This document shows, piece after piece, positions 29,601-36,844 of a DNA stretch of 64,000 nt. This DNA comes from Paenibacillus barcinonensis. GTDB lineage: Bacteria; Bacillota; Bacilli; Paenibacillales; Paenibacillaceae. The stretch lies in assembly GCF_003217495.1 (NCBI RefSeq), contig NZ_QJSW01000003.1, positions 186,001-250,000 of the forward strand, read 5' to 3'. The notes under the pieces were generated by a model. It was not told where the DNA came from. It saw only the letters and a list, made by a program, of their open reading frames with translations, and made no database searches. The position numbers and the translations under genes are program-made. Position 1 is the first letter of the stretch; every line of letters starts with the position of its first letter.

Positions 29601-30032
29601 TGCACCCTGATCAGCCAGGCCTACATCTTGTCCGTACACCACATCAACACGCTGCTGTTGCCCTGTAATCTTCACATCCCAGAACCAGATTCCTTGAGAG
29701 GCCAGCGTAAATACAACCTGATAGTTGATCGCTTCTGCTGCATGTTTCGGTTGAACACTGCCTTTCCAGATCAGCTGACGATCCCCGTGAGATTGGCTTG
29801 TTGACACCCGGCTGTTGGAGTGTACGCCGAGCAGTGGATAAGAAGTAATCTGCCCACTCTCCTCATGTACACGCAGATACAGATTATTCAAAGACCCGTC
29901 AATCGGATTGCCAAGCAGCTGATTTAGCATCGTTGTGCCGGAAGTCGCTTGGTACAAGTCCCCACTGTTTAAAAAAGTAAACGTTACTTCTCCGGCAGTC
30001 AGCCGAATCGTTTCATTCATGATTGTTGCCAT
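26634..30032 (-). CDS. 1,2-beta-oligoglucan phosphorylase (GH94)
   Basis: Large cytoplasmic glycoside phosphorylase of 1132 residues. It closely resembles the Listeria 1,2-beta-oligoglucan phosphorylase in length and in long stretches recalled by eye: HGLEQYGGAAWGTRDVCQGP, QWFMFDKY(F)AIQQEESHGD, YGDGDWDDTLQPANAQLK (the WDD region near residue 775 holds the catalytic acid) and VSTHFKRAEQASNFGREIGL. It would use phosphate to release glucose-1-phosphate from beta-1,2-glucan oligosaccharides, or run in reverse. AAGGAG is ten bases before ATG 30032. A perfect LacI-type operator lies 34 bp upstream and the lacI-family gene next door is the likely regulator. No transporter or beta-1,2-glucanase is in the window. 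Confidence 0.9.
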   Translation of the reverse strand: MATIMNETIRLTAGEVTFTFLNSGDLYQATSGTTMLNQLLGNPIDGSLNNLYLRVHEESGQITSYPLLGVHSNSRVSTSQSHGDRQLIWKGSVQPKHAAEAINYQVVFTLASQGIWFWDVKITGQQQRVDVVYGQDVGLADQGAVRSNEAYMSQYIDHTVFEDEAKGYVVCSRQNQPQGGVFPYMQQGSLTKAVGYSTDGFQFFGLSYKETNQPESLSYPSLANETYQYEFAYTALQSELVELNGEAQVVFYGLAKPNHATGITALEFGDEVAAAWNEVQALNAETGEVLEQVKLSSFLGEPLAALDLTQDEINELFPERHQEERSGDQLLSFFTGSYEHIVLKAKELLVERPHGHILMSGGNVKLGAHVITTTSYMYGMFNAQLVIGNTNLNKMISNARNALNVPKTAGQRIYVEVDGRYRLLTMPSLFEIGFNYARWIYKMESDTLIVTNYTTTHATEVRMNVRSASGKAYRYLVTNQITMNVNEYEYPLHMTQDDGTLIFKADPQAMSAGTYPELEYRMTVEGAVAQAGDETLLASGVRSGSASLVTLSLEESAEWTLKVQGVLENQAAEGADAAARSLSFEEEVQAYREFFAGVMNGFRLSRGESQDAEDLFKVNALAWWYTHNMLVHYSVPHGLEQYGGAAWGTRDVCQGPVEYFMATQKYEQVRDIIKMVYTHQYEDDGNWPQWFMFDKYFAIQQEESHGDIIVWPLKVLADYLTATRDYAILEEKVPYTVKHSFGFTEETATVLEHAKKEIEYIRAHFLHDTFLSSYGDGDWDDTLQPANAQLKQYMVSSWTVALTYQSVNVLSQALKAKDEAFAQELAALAEGIREDFNRYMLGTDVIPGFVYMEEADQAKLMLHPTDTETGIQYRLLPMTRSMIGELLNAEQAEAHYALIREQFLCPDGVRLMNRPAQYAGGVSTHFKRAEQASNFGREIGLQYVHAHIRYVEAMAKLGKTDQVWNGLAMINPVGIGEVVPNAEIRQANAYFSSSDGKFNTRYEAQEHFDQLRKGTVQVKGGWRIYSSGPGIYMNQLISNALGIRQEGGNLVIDPVLPAELDGMQFEFEYAGEPVTFIYHLSEGAVSRVAVNGKDVEGERTANRYRQGGVRIPLEVFKQARGAAERTVVDIYM

Positions 30033-30065
30033 CTTTCTATCACTCCTTAAATTAGTTTACCGCCC

Positions 30066-30087
30066 AATATCGAAACGTTTCGATATT
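30066..30087. promoter_or_regulatory. LacI-family operator upstream of the phosphorylase gene
   Basis: A perfect 22-bp palindrome centred on TCGAAACGTTTCGA. It lies between the GH94 start and the end of the lacI-like gene, where binding would block the phosphorylase promoter. The core is shared with 31382-31395 and 31542-31555. Confidence 0.85.
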
Positions 30088-30263
30088 ATTGAAAAAGAAT
30101 AGGGCTCCCTTGAACCGGTCTTTACAGCCCCGTCCTAACGATAACCCTCATTCTGTAACTCATCACGTTCACTTCTTGATCGCGCTTAACCCGTTATGTA
30201 TCCACAAAGGACTCTGAGGCCAAAGCGCCTCCCACCAAGTGAACGCTATTTTGCTTGCCCGGC

Positions 30264-31253
30264 TTATAAAGGACGAACCGATTCACGTTCCACAAGATCA
30301 ATCGTTAACGTATAGGATGGATTCACACGTTCTCCATTCAGCATCTGGAACAACAGATGCCCGGCCAGCGAACCCGCTTCATGCTTCGGCTGACGAATCG
30401 TGGTCAGCTGTGGACGAACATACTCGGACAGCTGGATATCATCGAAGCCGATCACCGAAATATCCTGGGGTACTGAAATGCCACTGTCTGCAAAAGCCTT
30501 TAACCCGCCGATCGCCATCTCGTCATTCCCGTAAAATACCGCAGACGGAAGCTCGCCCTGCATGATCATCGTTTTGGTAGCGCTGAAGCCGCCCTCGCGA
30601 ACGAAGTTGCCGTTCAGCCGCCACTTGGACTTTTCCTCCAGCCCCGCTTCCCGCATTGCCCTGAGATAACCTTGATAACGCAGCGCATTATCGTAAGAGT
30701 TGGCTGGCCCGCTAATATAAGCGATGCTCTCATGACCGCCTCTGATCAGGCGACGAGTGGCAAGATATCCTCCCTGCTCACCATCCACCAGCACGCTCAC
30801 CAGATGGTCACCGGACAGCTGACGATCCATAACGATGATCGGGAAGCGTGTTCCGGCAGATTCCATCAGAATGTCATCGTGAATGTTATGAGCGAGCACA
30901 ATGGCACCATCCACTCTTTTTTCGCGCAAGAAACGTACCGCTGTTGAATCCCGTCCACCCATGGAGCTGCATGCAATCAGATCGTATCCGTTTGTCAGCG
31001 CTACATCCTGTACACTGCGGATCAGCTCCGAGTAATACGGCCCGGACAGGTCCGTGAGGATGAGCGCGATCGTATTTGTCCGACTCCGCTTCAGGTCCAT
31101 GGCAAAGCCATTTTTACGGTAATTCAGTTCCCGTGCTGCCTCTAACACCTTCGCTTTGGTCTTCGCACTTACCTTGCTGTCCCCATTCAGTGCGTAAGAG
31201 GCAGTCGAGAGTGCTACACCCGCCAGCTTAGCCACATCCTTGATCGTTGCCAT
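30264..31253 (-). CDS. LacI family transcriptional regulator of the beta-glucan phosphorylase
   Basis: Repressor of 329 residues. The N-terminal helix-turn-helix ATIKDVAKLAGVALSTASYA and hinge helix are followed by a periplasmic-binding-type sugar sensor (NTIALILTDLSGPYYSELIR, DGAIVLAHN, SVIGFDDIQLSEYVRPQLTT). Its gene is just upstream of the GH94 gene on the same strand. Three copies of the palindrome GAAACGTTTC flank it: one before the GH94 gene and two in its own promoter region, indicating control of the phosphorylase and autoregulation. The effector is probably a beta-1,2-linked gluco-oligosaccharide such as sophorose; this is inference. Confidence 0.92.
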   Translation of the reverse strand: MATIKDVAKLAGVALSTASYALNGDSKVSAKTKAKVLEAARELNYRKNGFAMDLKRSRTNTIALILTDLSGPYYSELIRSVQDVALTNGYDLIACSSMGGRDSTAVRFLREKRVDGAIVLAHNIHDDILMESAGTRFPIIVMDRQLSGDHLVSVLVDGEQGGYLATRRLIRGGHESIAYISGPANSYDNALRYQGYLRAMREAGLEEKSKWRLNGNFVREGGFSATKTMIMQGELPSAVFYGNDEMAIGGLKAFADSGISVPQDISVIGFDDIQLSEYVRPQLTTIRQPKHEAGSLAGHLLFQMLNGERVNPSYTLTIDLVERESVRPL

Positions 31254-31381
31254 TCCTCGTTCGCCCCTTCTTGCTTGACTCGTCTGCTTCTCATTATATC
31301 TACATCAGGCAGCATGTTTGGAATAAAGCCAATACCATGCAGTCCTGTTCACTGCCTTAGTCATTCCCTTATCCCGCTTAA

Positions 31382-31395
31382 TCGAAACGTTTCGA
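31382..31395. promoter_or_regulatory. LacI-family operator, proximal lacI promoter site
   Basis: TCGAAACGTTTCGA, a perfect 14-bp palindrome about 130 bp upstream of the lacI-family start; same core as the GH94 operator. Confidence 0.75.
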
Positions 31396-31541
31396 GGTGT
31401 TTCCAAAAAAATAATTCAAGCTTGCCCTGCCCGTCCCCCTGCGTGTAAACAGGAGAAGCGGTAGTCGCAATAAGCTTAATCATTAACATGTTCTGCTACG
31501 CTTCTAAACGAGAACACAGTCTATATGCTATACAAGATAGA

Positions 31542-31555
31542 TTGAAACGTTTCGA
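31542..31555. promoter_or_regulatory. LacI-family operator, distal lacI promoter site
   Basis: TTGAAACGTTTCGA with one base off perfect symmetry, 160 bp beyond the proximal site. The pair could support a repression loop. Confidence 0.7.
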
Positions 31556-31792
31556 CATCCTCATTATAGTCGCTGGTGATAGCGATTTCAACCATTTTAT
31601 CTTATTTTCGCAGAAATAAACGTGATATTCAATACGTTCGCATATTACTTTCTGAATAGCATATACACACTACCGCCAAGATACAAGCATTTCATCCACT
31701 ATGTATAAGCGTATACAGGTACCGCTTCATTGAAATAAGCCCGTCCAAACAAACCTCTGGATGGACGTAGCCACTAATACAGCAGCCTGCTT

Positions 31793-33025
31793 CTACACAG
31801 CGTCCGTACCATACTCCCGAATTTCGCGGTTGCGATTCAATGCGGCGTGCAGCACAAAGGCAAGCAGTGCAATGACCGCCATGGCTGTCGCGAGCCAAGC
31901 CACTGCAATCAGCCCCTGTTGATCATACATCACGCCCATCATGTATGGCCCGATAACCCGGCCAATGGAGCCGATCCCGCCCGACACTCCGATATAAAAA
32001 GGGGCCGCTCTTCCGGCATGCTCCGAGATAAAAGCTGGCGTTGCCGGCGAGATCAGCATCTCACCGAAGGTAGCCAGTACCATGGCGAGCACCATGCCCG
32101 GATAGTTGTACATGGCAATCATGACGACGTATGCCAAGCCATAAAATACAGCACTGGCCGTCATTTGTGCGTTAGAGGTACGAGCCATGGTGCGTTTCAC
32201 CCAACTGGTCAATGGCTGACCTACAAAGATTAACACACCATTAAGTGTCCAGAGCAGGCCGTACATTCGTTTTTCCATACCTTCTGCAATGATATAAGGC
32301 GACACCCCTGTATTCCAGATGGAGTTGCCAAACAATAGAAACAGCACACCCAGACTCATAAACAGATACAGTCGGGTATTGCTCAGCAGTGCCCAGATGC
32401 CTGGACCCGCAGGTAGCGTTGTCAACCGTTTCGTCAAATGCACTTCGCCCTGCTCCGGCTCAATCCGGGATAGATAAAACCAGAAAAATACGGCAAAGCC
32501 TGCCGAGGTAACGCCGTTCAGTACAAAGCTCAGGTGATATGAAAAGTCCGCAAGGAACCCGCTAAGCGCCGTTCCAATCGCTACACCGATGTTGTTCGCA
32601 ACATAAATAATGTTAAACAGCTCACCGCGCCGCTCTGCAAACCGAAAGCCAATAAATGCTTGAATCGCTGGCATTGATAAGGAGCTGAACAGCCCGATCC
32701 AGCCCATCGCACAGATAAAGATAACCCAGTACGCACTGATCCAGGGCAGGGCAAACAATCCCGCAGCATTTAATACCAGTGATCCTATAATCAACTTTTT
32801 CACACCTACACGATGGTACAATGAACCACCCAGCAGTTGCCCCACAATGCCTCCCAAGGATTGGATCAAAATGACAAAGCCTGCGTTTGCCATCGTTCGT
32901 CCGAGCTCGTCAAAGACATACATCGTGGTCAGCGGCCACATCAGGGCACTGCCTGTCGCATTCACCAGACTTGCGAGCAAAAACACCTTCACTTCTTGTG
33001 GATAGTTATCCAGCCATCTCATCAT
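31793..33025 (-). CDS. MFS transporter, multidrug-efflux type
   Basis: Permease of 410 residues with 12 predicted helices. The loop 2-3 motif appears as GGSLYHRVGVKKLIIGSLVL, and helix 5 carries IGVAIGTALSGFLAD, a motif C-like arrangement of drug/H+ antiporters. AAGGAG lies 11 bases upstream of the first ATG. Separated from the upstream oxidoreductase gene by a strong terminator, so expressed on its own. Substrate unknown. Confidence 0.85.
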   Translation of the reverse strand: MMRWLDNYPQEVKVFLLASLVNATGSALMWPLTTMYVFDELGRTMANAGFVILIQSLGGIVGQLLGGSLYHRVGVKKLIIGSLVLNAAGLFALPWISAYWVIFICAMGWIGLFSSLSMPAIQAFIGFRFAERRGELFNIIYVANNIGVAIGTALSGFLADFSYHLSFVLNGVTSAGFAVFFWFYLSRIEPEQGEVHLTKRLTTLPAGPGIWALLSNTRLYLFMSLGVLFLLFGNSIWNTGVSPYIIAEGMEKRMYGLLWTLNGVLIFVGQPLTSWVKRTMARTSNAQMTASAVFYGLAYVVMIAMYNYPGMVLAMVLATFGEMLISPATPAFISEHAGRAAPFYIGVSGGIGSIGRVIGPYMMGVMYDQQGLIAVAWLATAMAVIALLAFVLHAALNRNREIREYGTDAV

Positions 33026-33076
33026 TTTCGTTCAAACTCCTTATGTCCACTAGCTGCTTGCCTGTGTCCGCACAAA

Positions 33077-33118
33077 AGGCTCCCGCTTATGTGGCAAGAC
33101 CAGCCACAGCGGGAGCCT
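33077..33118 (-). terminator. Intrinsic terminator after the molybdopterin oxidoreductase gene
   Basis: Eleven-base stem AGGCTCCCGCT / AGCGGGAGCCT with inner GTGGC / GCCAC; on the minus strand followed by TTTTGT. Confidence 0.85.
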
Positions 33119-33179
33119 GTAAGTTACAACATATAATATGAATCTATATTACATCAAACAAATCAGCCTGCAAGCACAC

Positions 33180-35243
33180 TCATTGCCGCTTCACTTCAAC
33201 AGTGGCCGAGAAGAAGGTGGCCCCATTGCCCATATCCGATAACCGATTGGATGTCAGTGAGTTCGAGCGCTGCTTCTTACCCTCGCCGTCCCACCACAAA
33301 CCTTGGCTGATGACCGTACCCGGAAGCATCGCATCCGTCACTTTGGCCGTTAATTCGATGCGTCCTCGTTCGTTCCATACGACAACAGAATCGCCATCCT
33401 GCACCTCACGGCGCGCTGCATCCTCTGGATGCATCTGCAATAATGGCCTCTTCTCCATCCGCTGATGTTTCGCTGAATTACCAAAGCTGGAGTTCAGAAA
33501 ATTATGGTTTGGTGGTGAGATAAACATCAGTGGATACGCATCAGCGGGTCCCGCCGGATTCTCGCCATCATAGCCTTCAACCAGGTTACAGTAGGTTGGC
33601 AGCGCTGGCAGTCCCTTTTGTTCCATCTGCTCTGAATATAATTCAATTTTGCCGGATGGTGTTGGCAGGTGCTCCAGGAAGGAGGCGTGTGTCGACATAT
33701 CAAGCTTCACAAAACGCTGCTGCTTCAAACGCTCCAACGTAACCCCGTTCATATACGGGTTCCCCGTATCCTGCAATGCATTCTCAATCATCTGCTCCGG
33801 CGTTTCGCCAAAAATGTCCGTGTCATATCCCATGGCTTGTCCGAGCAGCGAGAACAGCTCTACATTGCTTTTGCCCTCTCCGATTGGAGCAATGACCGGC
33901 TCCTGCAGCTGCACATACTGATGCCAGTATGAGGTGTACAGATCGGTCGCTTCAAAGGATGAGGTCGCTGGCAGCACAATATCGGCATATTTCGCCGTAT
34001 CGGTCATGAACAGATCATGAACGACGGTAAACAAATCCTCTCGTGCAAAACCTCGCTCCACCCGCTCGGTATCCGGTGCAACCACCAGCGGATTGCTGCA
34101 ATACACCATAAGTGCCCGGATTGGCTGCTCTGCCTCCAGCAGTGCTTCCCCAATCCGATTCATGTTCACCACTCGCGGCTCGCTATGCTTCCGCAAGTCC
34201 GGGCGCTCCAGCGCATCGCTATTCGTGCTCGCATAGCTGTTGGTGCGCACTGCACCGCCGCCACGCTTCAGCCACTGCCCTGTTATTGCGGGCAGGCAGG
34301 CAATGCTGCGCACGTTCATGCCGCCATTATCGTGGTGCTGCAGGCCATTGCCAATATGGATATATGCGGCCTGAGCACCGCCATACAGCTCAGCAAGCTC
34401 CACGATGGTTTCCACGGGTACTCCTGTTATACGTGACACACGCTCCGGGGTGTAACTGCGCACATGCTCGCGCAGCGCTTCGTGTCCCACGGTGTATTTT
34501 TGCATAAACGCTTCATCCGTCAGTCCGCGCTCAAACAACACATGCATCAAGCCCAAGGCCAGCGCGCTGTCTGTACCCGGATAGAGTGGAATAAACCAGT
34601 CCGCCCATTGCGCTGTCCGGTTGCGATGTACGTCGATGACCACAATTCTGGCTCCGTTCTTGCGTGCCTTCTCTGCAAGTACAACCTGATGCATGTTCGT
34701 ACTGACGATATTCCCGCCCCAGACGACAATCAGATCGGCATGCTCCGTATCCTCAGGCAGCGTGCCACGATTGGCGCCCATCGTATATTTCCAGCCAGTA
34801 TTGCCGGCAGCATTACAGATCGTCTGCTCCAGCACACTTGCACCCAGCGCATTGAAAAAACGCCGATCCATGCCATCCACCCCGAGTATGCCCATATTGC
34901 CGTAGAAGCTGTAGGGTAGAATGCTCTCAGGGCCATAGGTTGCAGACAGGTCCTTGAACCTTGTTGTAATTTCCTGAATGGCCTCGTGCCAGCTGATCCG
35001 CTCGAACTTGCCTTCGCCTTTGGCGCCGATACGTTTCATCGGATATTGAAGACGCTCGGGATGATATACCCGCTCCGTCATATTTCGAACTTTATTACAG
35101 ATTGCACCCTTTGTGATCGGATGGTCCGGGTTCCCGGTGACCTTTACAATTTTACCGTTCTCTTTATGTAACAGCAGACCACATGTGTCTGGACAATCGA
35201 GCGGGCATACCGCTGGAAACACACCATTCTCCTGATCGATCAT
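33180..35243 (-). CDS. Molybdopterin oxidoreductase (formate dehydrogenase/YoaE-like)
   Basis: Single-subunit DMSO-reductase-family enzyme of 687 residues binding bis-MGD and one 4Fe-4S cluster. Cluster ligands are C13-x3-C17-x3-C21 and C49. Molybdopterin-binding regions include DLIVVWGGNIVSTNMHQ, the GNGLQHHDNGGMNVRS stretch and the C-terminal dinucleotide-binding domain. The putative Mo ligand region reads TICNAAGNTGW. Length and pattern resemble B. subtilis YoaE. I use ATG 35243 (AGAGGGGAG seven bases upstream) rather than the in-frame TTG 35264. No electron-transfer subunit is adjacent, but a formate/nitrite channel gene lies upstream on the same strand, so formate is a candidate substrate; this is not proven. 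Confidence 0.88.
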   Translation of the reverse strand: MIDQENGVFPAVCPLDCPDTCGLLLHKENGKIVKVTGNPDHPITKGAICNKVRNMTERVYHPERLQYPMKRIGAKGEGKFERISWHEAIQEITTRFKDLSATYGPESILPYSFYGNMGILGVDGMDRRFFNALGASVLEQTICNAAGNTGWKYTMGANRGTLPEDTEHADLIVVWGGNIVSTNMHQVVLAEKARKNGARIVVIDVHRNRTAQWADWFIPLYPGTDSALALGLMHVLFERGLTDEAFMQKYTVGHEALREHVRSYTPERVSRITGVPVETIVELAELYGGAQAAYIHIGNGLQHHDNGGMNVRSIACLPAITGQWLKRGGGAVRTNSYASTNSDALERPDLRKHSEPRVVNMNRIGEALLEAEQPIRALMVYCSNPLVVAPDTERVERGFAREDLFTVVHDLFMTDTAKYADIVLPATSSFEATDLYTSYWHQYVQLQEPVIAPIGEGKSNVELFSLLGQAMGYDTDIFGETPEQMIENALQDTGNPYMNGVTLERLKQQRFVKLDMSTHASFLEHLPTPSGKIELYSEQMEQKGLPALPTYCNLVEGYDGENPAGPADAYPLMFISPPNHNFLNSSFGNSAKHQRMEKRPLLQMHPEDAARREVQDGDSVVVWNERGRIELTAKVTDAMLPGTVISQGLWWDGEGKKQRSNSLTSNRLSDMGNGATFFSATVEVKRQ

Positions 35244-35264
35244 CTTCTGGCTCCCCTCTTTCAA

Positions 35265-35709
35265 CAGCTATCCCTATATCATATCCCCTTCGCAACCAGA
35301 GCGTAAAGAGAACAGGAGCAATTCGCCAAATCTTCATGATTTCAGAGCCTTTCCTGCTCTTATGTGAACTCCAAAAAAAGTTTTTACCCGTATGATTCAT
35401 TCTCAAAATCCGGGGGTAAATTAAAAACAAGGCATTAGGCTAGTGTTTCCCCACTTCCTCCTCATGCCATATCATGGACCACTCCCGAAATTCGCCATGG
35501 ACAGGTTTCGTTCCCCCGAACCTTGTCATGGCGAATTTATTTTGCGTTTATTTTTCGATACAAAAAAAGATGACCCCTTCTCATGGTGAACGAACAGGAC
35601 CAATGGTCATGCTGTCTGTGAGAAGAATCATCTTTGTTATACCTGCAAGTCCGTTTACCTACCTGGATGTTTGCTTGCCTGCTTTATTCTTTTCTGCCCT
35701 GCCCGTTCG
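35265..35709. other. Intergenic region between the oxidoreductase and channel genes
   Basis: About 445 bp without a gene. It contains two stem-loops: a 12-base AAATTCGCCATG / CATGGCGAATTT hairpin (35488-35538) and the minus-strand terminator at 35562-35635. The presence of terminators suggests separate transcription of the oxidoreductase gene. Confidence 0.5.
35562..35635 (-). terminator. Intrinsic terminator after the FNT channel gene
   Basis: Outer stem AAAGATGA / TCATCTTT and inner TTCTCA / TGAGAA; on the minus strand the stem is followed by a seven-T run. Confidence 0.65.
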
Positions 35710-36567
35710 TCAAGCTTGCTTGCTCCAAATACCTCTTGCATCAGGTTCCGCTGTGCTGACCGCAGCCGGAGCTGCCATCTCTGGTTTCACTGCCGGCTCT
35801 GACTTGCGGAGATATACCATCCAGTACGCAGCCGCTACGAACAATGCTCCGCCTGTCAGATTACCCAGCCACACCGGGATGAAATTCATAACATATTGCC
35901 CCCAGGTGTAATGACCCTCGAAGATTGCTGCCGGGATCAGGAACATATTGGCTACAACGTGCTGAAAGCCAATAGCAACAAAGGCCATCGTCGGAAACCA
36001 GATACCCAGAATTTTACCGCTCATCGTATCCGCAGCATAGGACAGCCATACAGCCAACGCCACCAGCCAGTTACAGCCAATACCTGATATAAAAGCCTGG
36101 AAGAAGCTATCGTGCAGCTTGTGCCCTGCCATATCTACCACCTTGGTAAGATACACGCCGTCTGCCGTAAGGCCCAGCACATGACCAAAGAAAAATGCAA
36201 CAAACAGTGCACCGAGCAGATTGCCAAGTGTCACCAGCAGCAGGTTCTTCAGCATGCTTCCGGGTGTAATCTTACGAGTAATGGCCGCAAGCGGCACAGC
36301 CATCATGTTACCCGTCAGCAGCTCTCCGCCACCGATCAACACCAGAATCAGACCCACCGGGAACACAGATGCTCCGATAAATGTGGCAATGCTGCCCCAT
36401 TCCGCTGGCGCAGATGCGATAACACGAATATCCAGCAGAAATCCGAGCGCAATGAATGCCCCTGCCAGGAAACCAAGAATTAGCACCGAGGACACCGGAT
36501 TCTGTGCTTTTTTCATCCCGGTCTGTGCCGTATATTGTGCAACCTCAAGAGGTGTTTTGGCTGCCAT
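35710..36567 (-). CDS. Formate/nitrite transporter family channel
   Basis: FNT-family pentameric anion channel of 285 residues with six membrane helices. Family landmarks are GGGELLTGNMM, LLVTLGNLLGALF and the pore histidine region FQHVVANMF. It moves formate, nitrite or hydrosulfide across the membrane. AAAGGAGA is placed eight bases before ATG 36567. An Fnr-type palindrome is centred exactly 41.5 bases from the presumed transcription start, indicating activation without oxygen. The neighbouring molybdopterin oxidoreductase favours formate. The C-terminal tail is Pro/Ala-rich and probably disordered. Confidence 0.92.
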   Translation of the reverse strand: MAAKTPLEVAQYTAQTGMKKAQNPVSSVLILGFLAGAFIALGFLLDIRVIASAPAEWGSIATFIGASVFPVGLILVLIGGGELLTGNMMAVPLAAITRKITPGSMLKNLLLVTLGNLLGALFVAFFFGHVLGLTADGVYLTKVVDMAGHKLHDSFFQAFISGIGCNWLVALAVWLSYAADTMSGKILGIWFPTMAFVAIGFQHVVANMFLIPAAIFEGHYTWGQYVMNFIPVWLGNLTGGALFVAAAYWMVYLRKSEPAVKPEMAAPAAVSTAEPDARGIWSKQA

Positions 36568-36626
36568 ATGTCATCTCTCCTTTATTTTCTATCCGTCTCA
36601 AAATGCAATTTTCTATCTATGTATTT

Positions 36627-36670
36627 ATTGTATATCGGCTGCACATAAAACTTTGTGCAAATAATCACAA
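36627..36670 (-). promoter_or_regulatory. Fnr-like site and -10 box of the FNT channel promoter
   Basis: Minus strand: TTGTGATTATTTGCACAA (36653-36670) fits TGTGA-N6-TCACA with one mismatch. The -10 hexamer TACAAT is at 36632-36627. Taking its first base as -12, the palindrome centre falls at -41.5, the classic position for Fnr/CRP activation. Confidence 0.65.
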
Positions 36671-36699
36671 TATTTCATCGTTCATGACTCAGGAACAAA

Positions 36700-36727
36700 G
36701 AAAAGGCTGACGATGTAGTCGCCAGCC
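36700..36727 (-). terminator. Intrinsic terminator of the NADH oxidase gene
   Basis: GGCTG(A)CG / CG(C)CAGCC stem; on the minus strand followed by TTTTCTTT, about 120 bp past the stop. Confidence 0.7.
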
Positions 36728-36844
36728 CTGCTTCTTATTACTCAATCCATATCACTCGGTTAACAGATTTAGGTGGTCCGCTACCGTACGTTCTACTTCA
36801 TTGGCTTTATTCGCTTGATTGTACCGGCTTGTTACCTTGCTGCC

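Larger units (their letters stand above)
31254..31792. other. Intergenic region upstream of the lacI-family gene
   Basis: About 540 bp without a gene. It holds the lacI promoter with two GAAACGTTTC operators (31382-31395, 31542-31555) and, at its right end, a weak hairpin CGTCCA / TGGACG (31742-31767) that may end the MFS transcript. Otherwise nothing recognisable. Confidence 0.5.
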
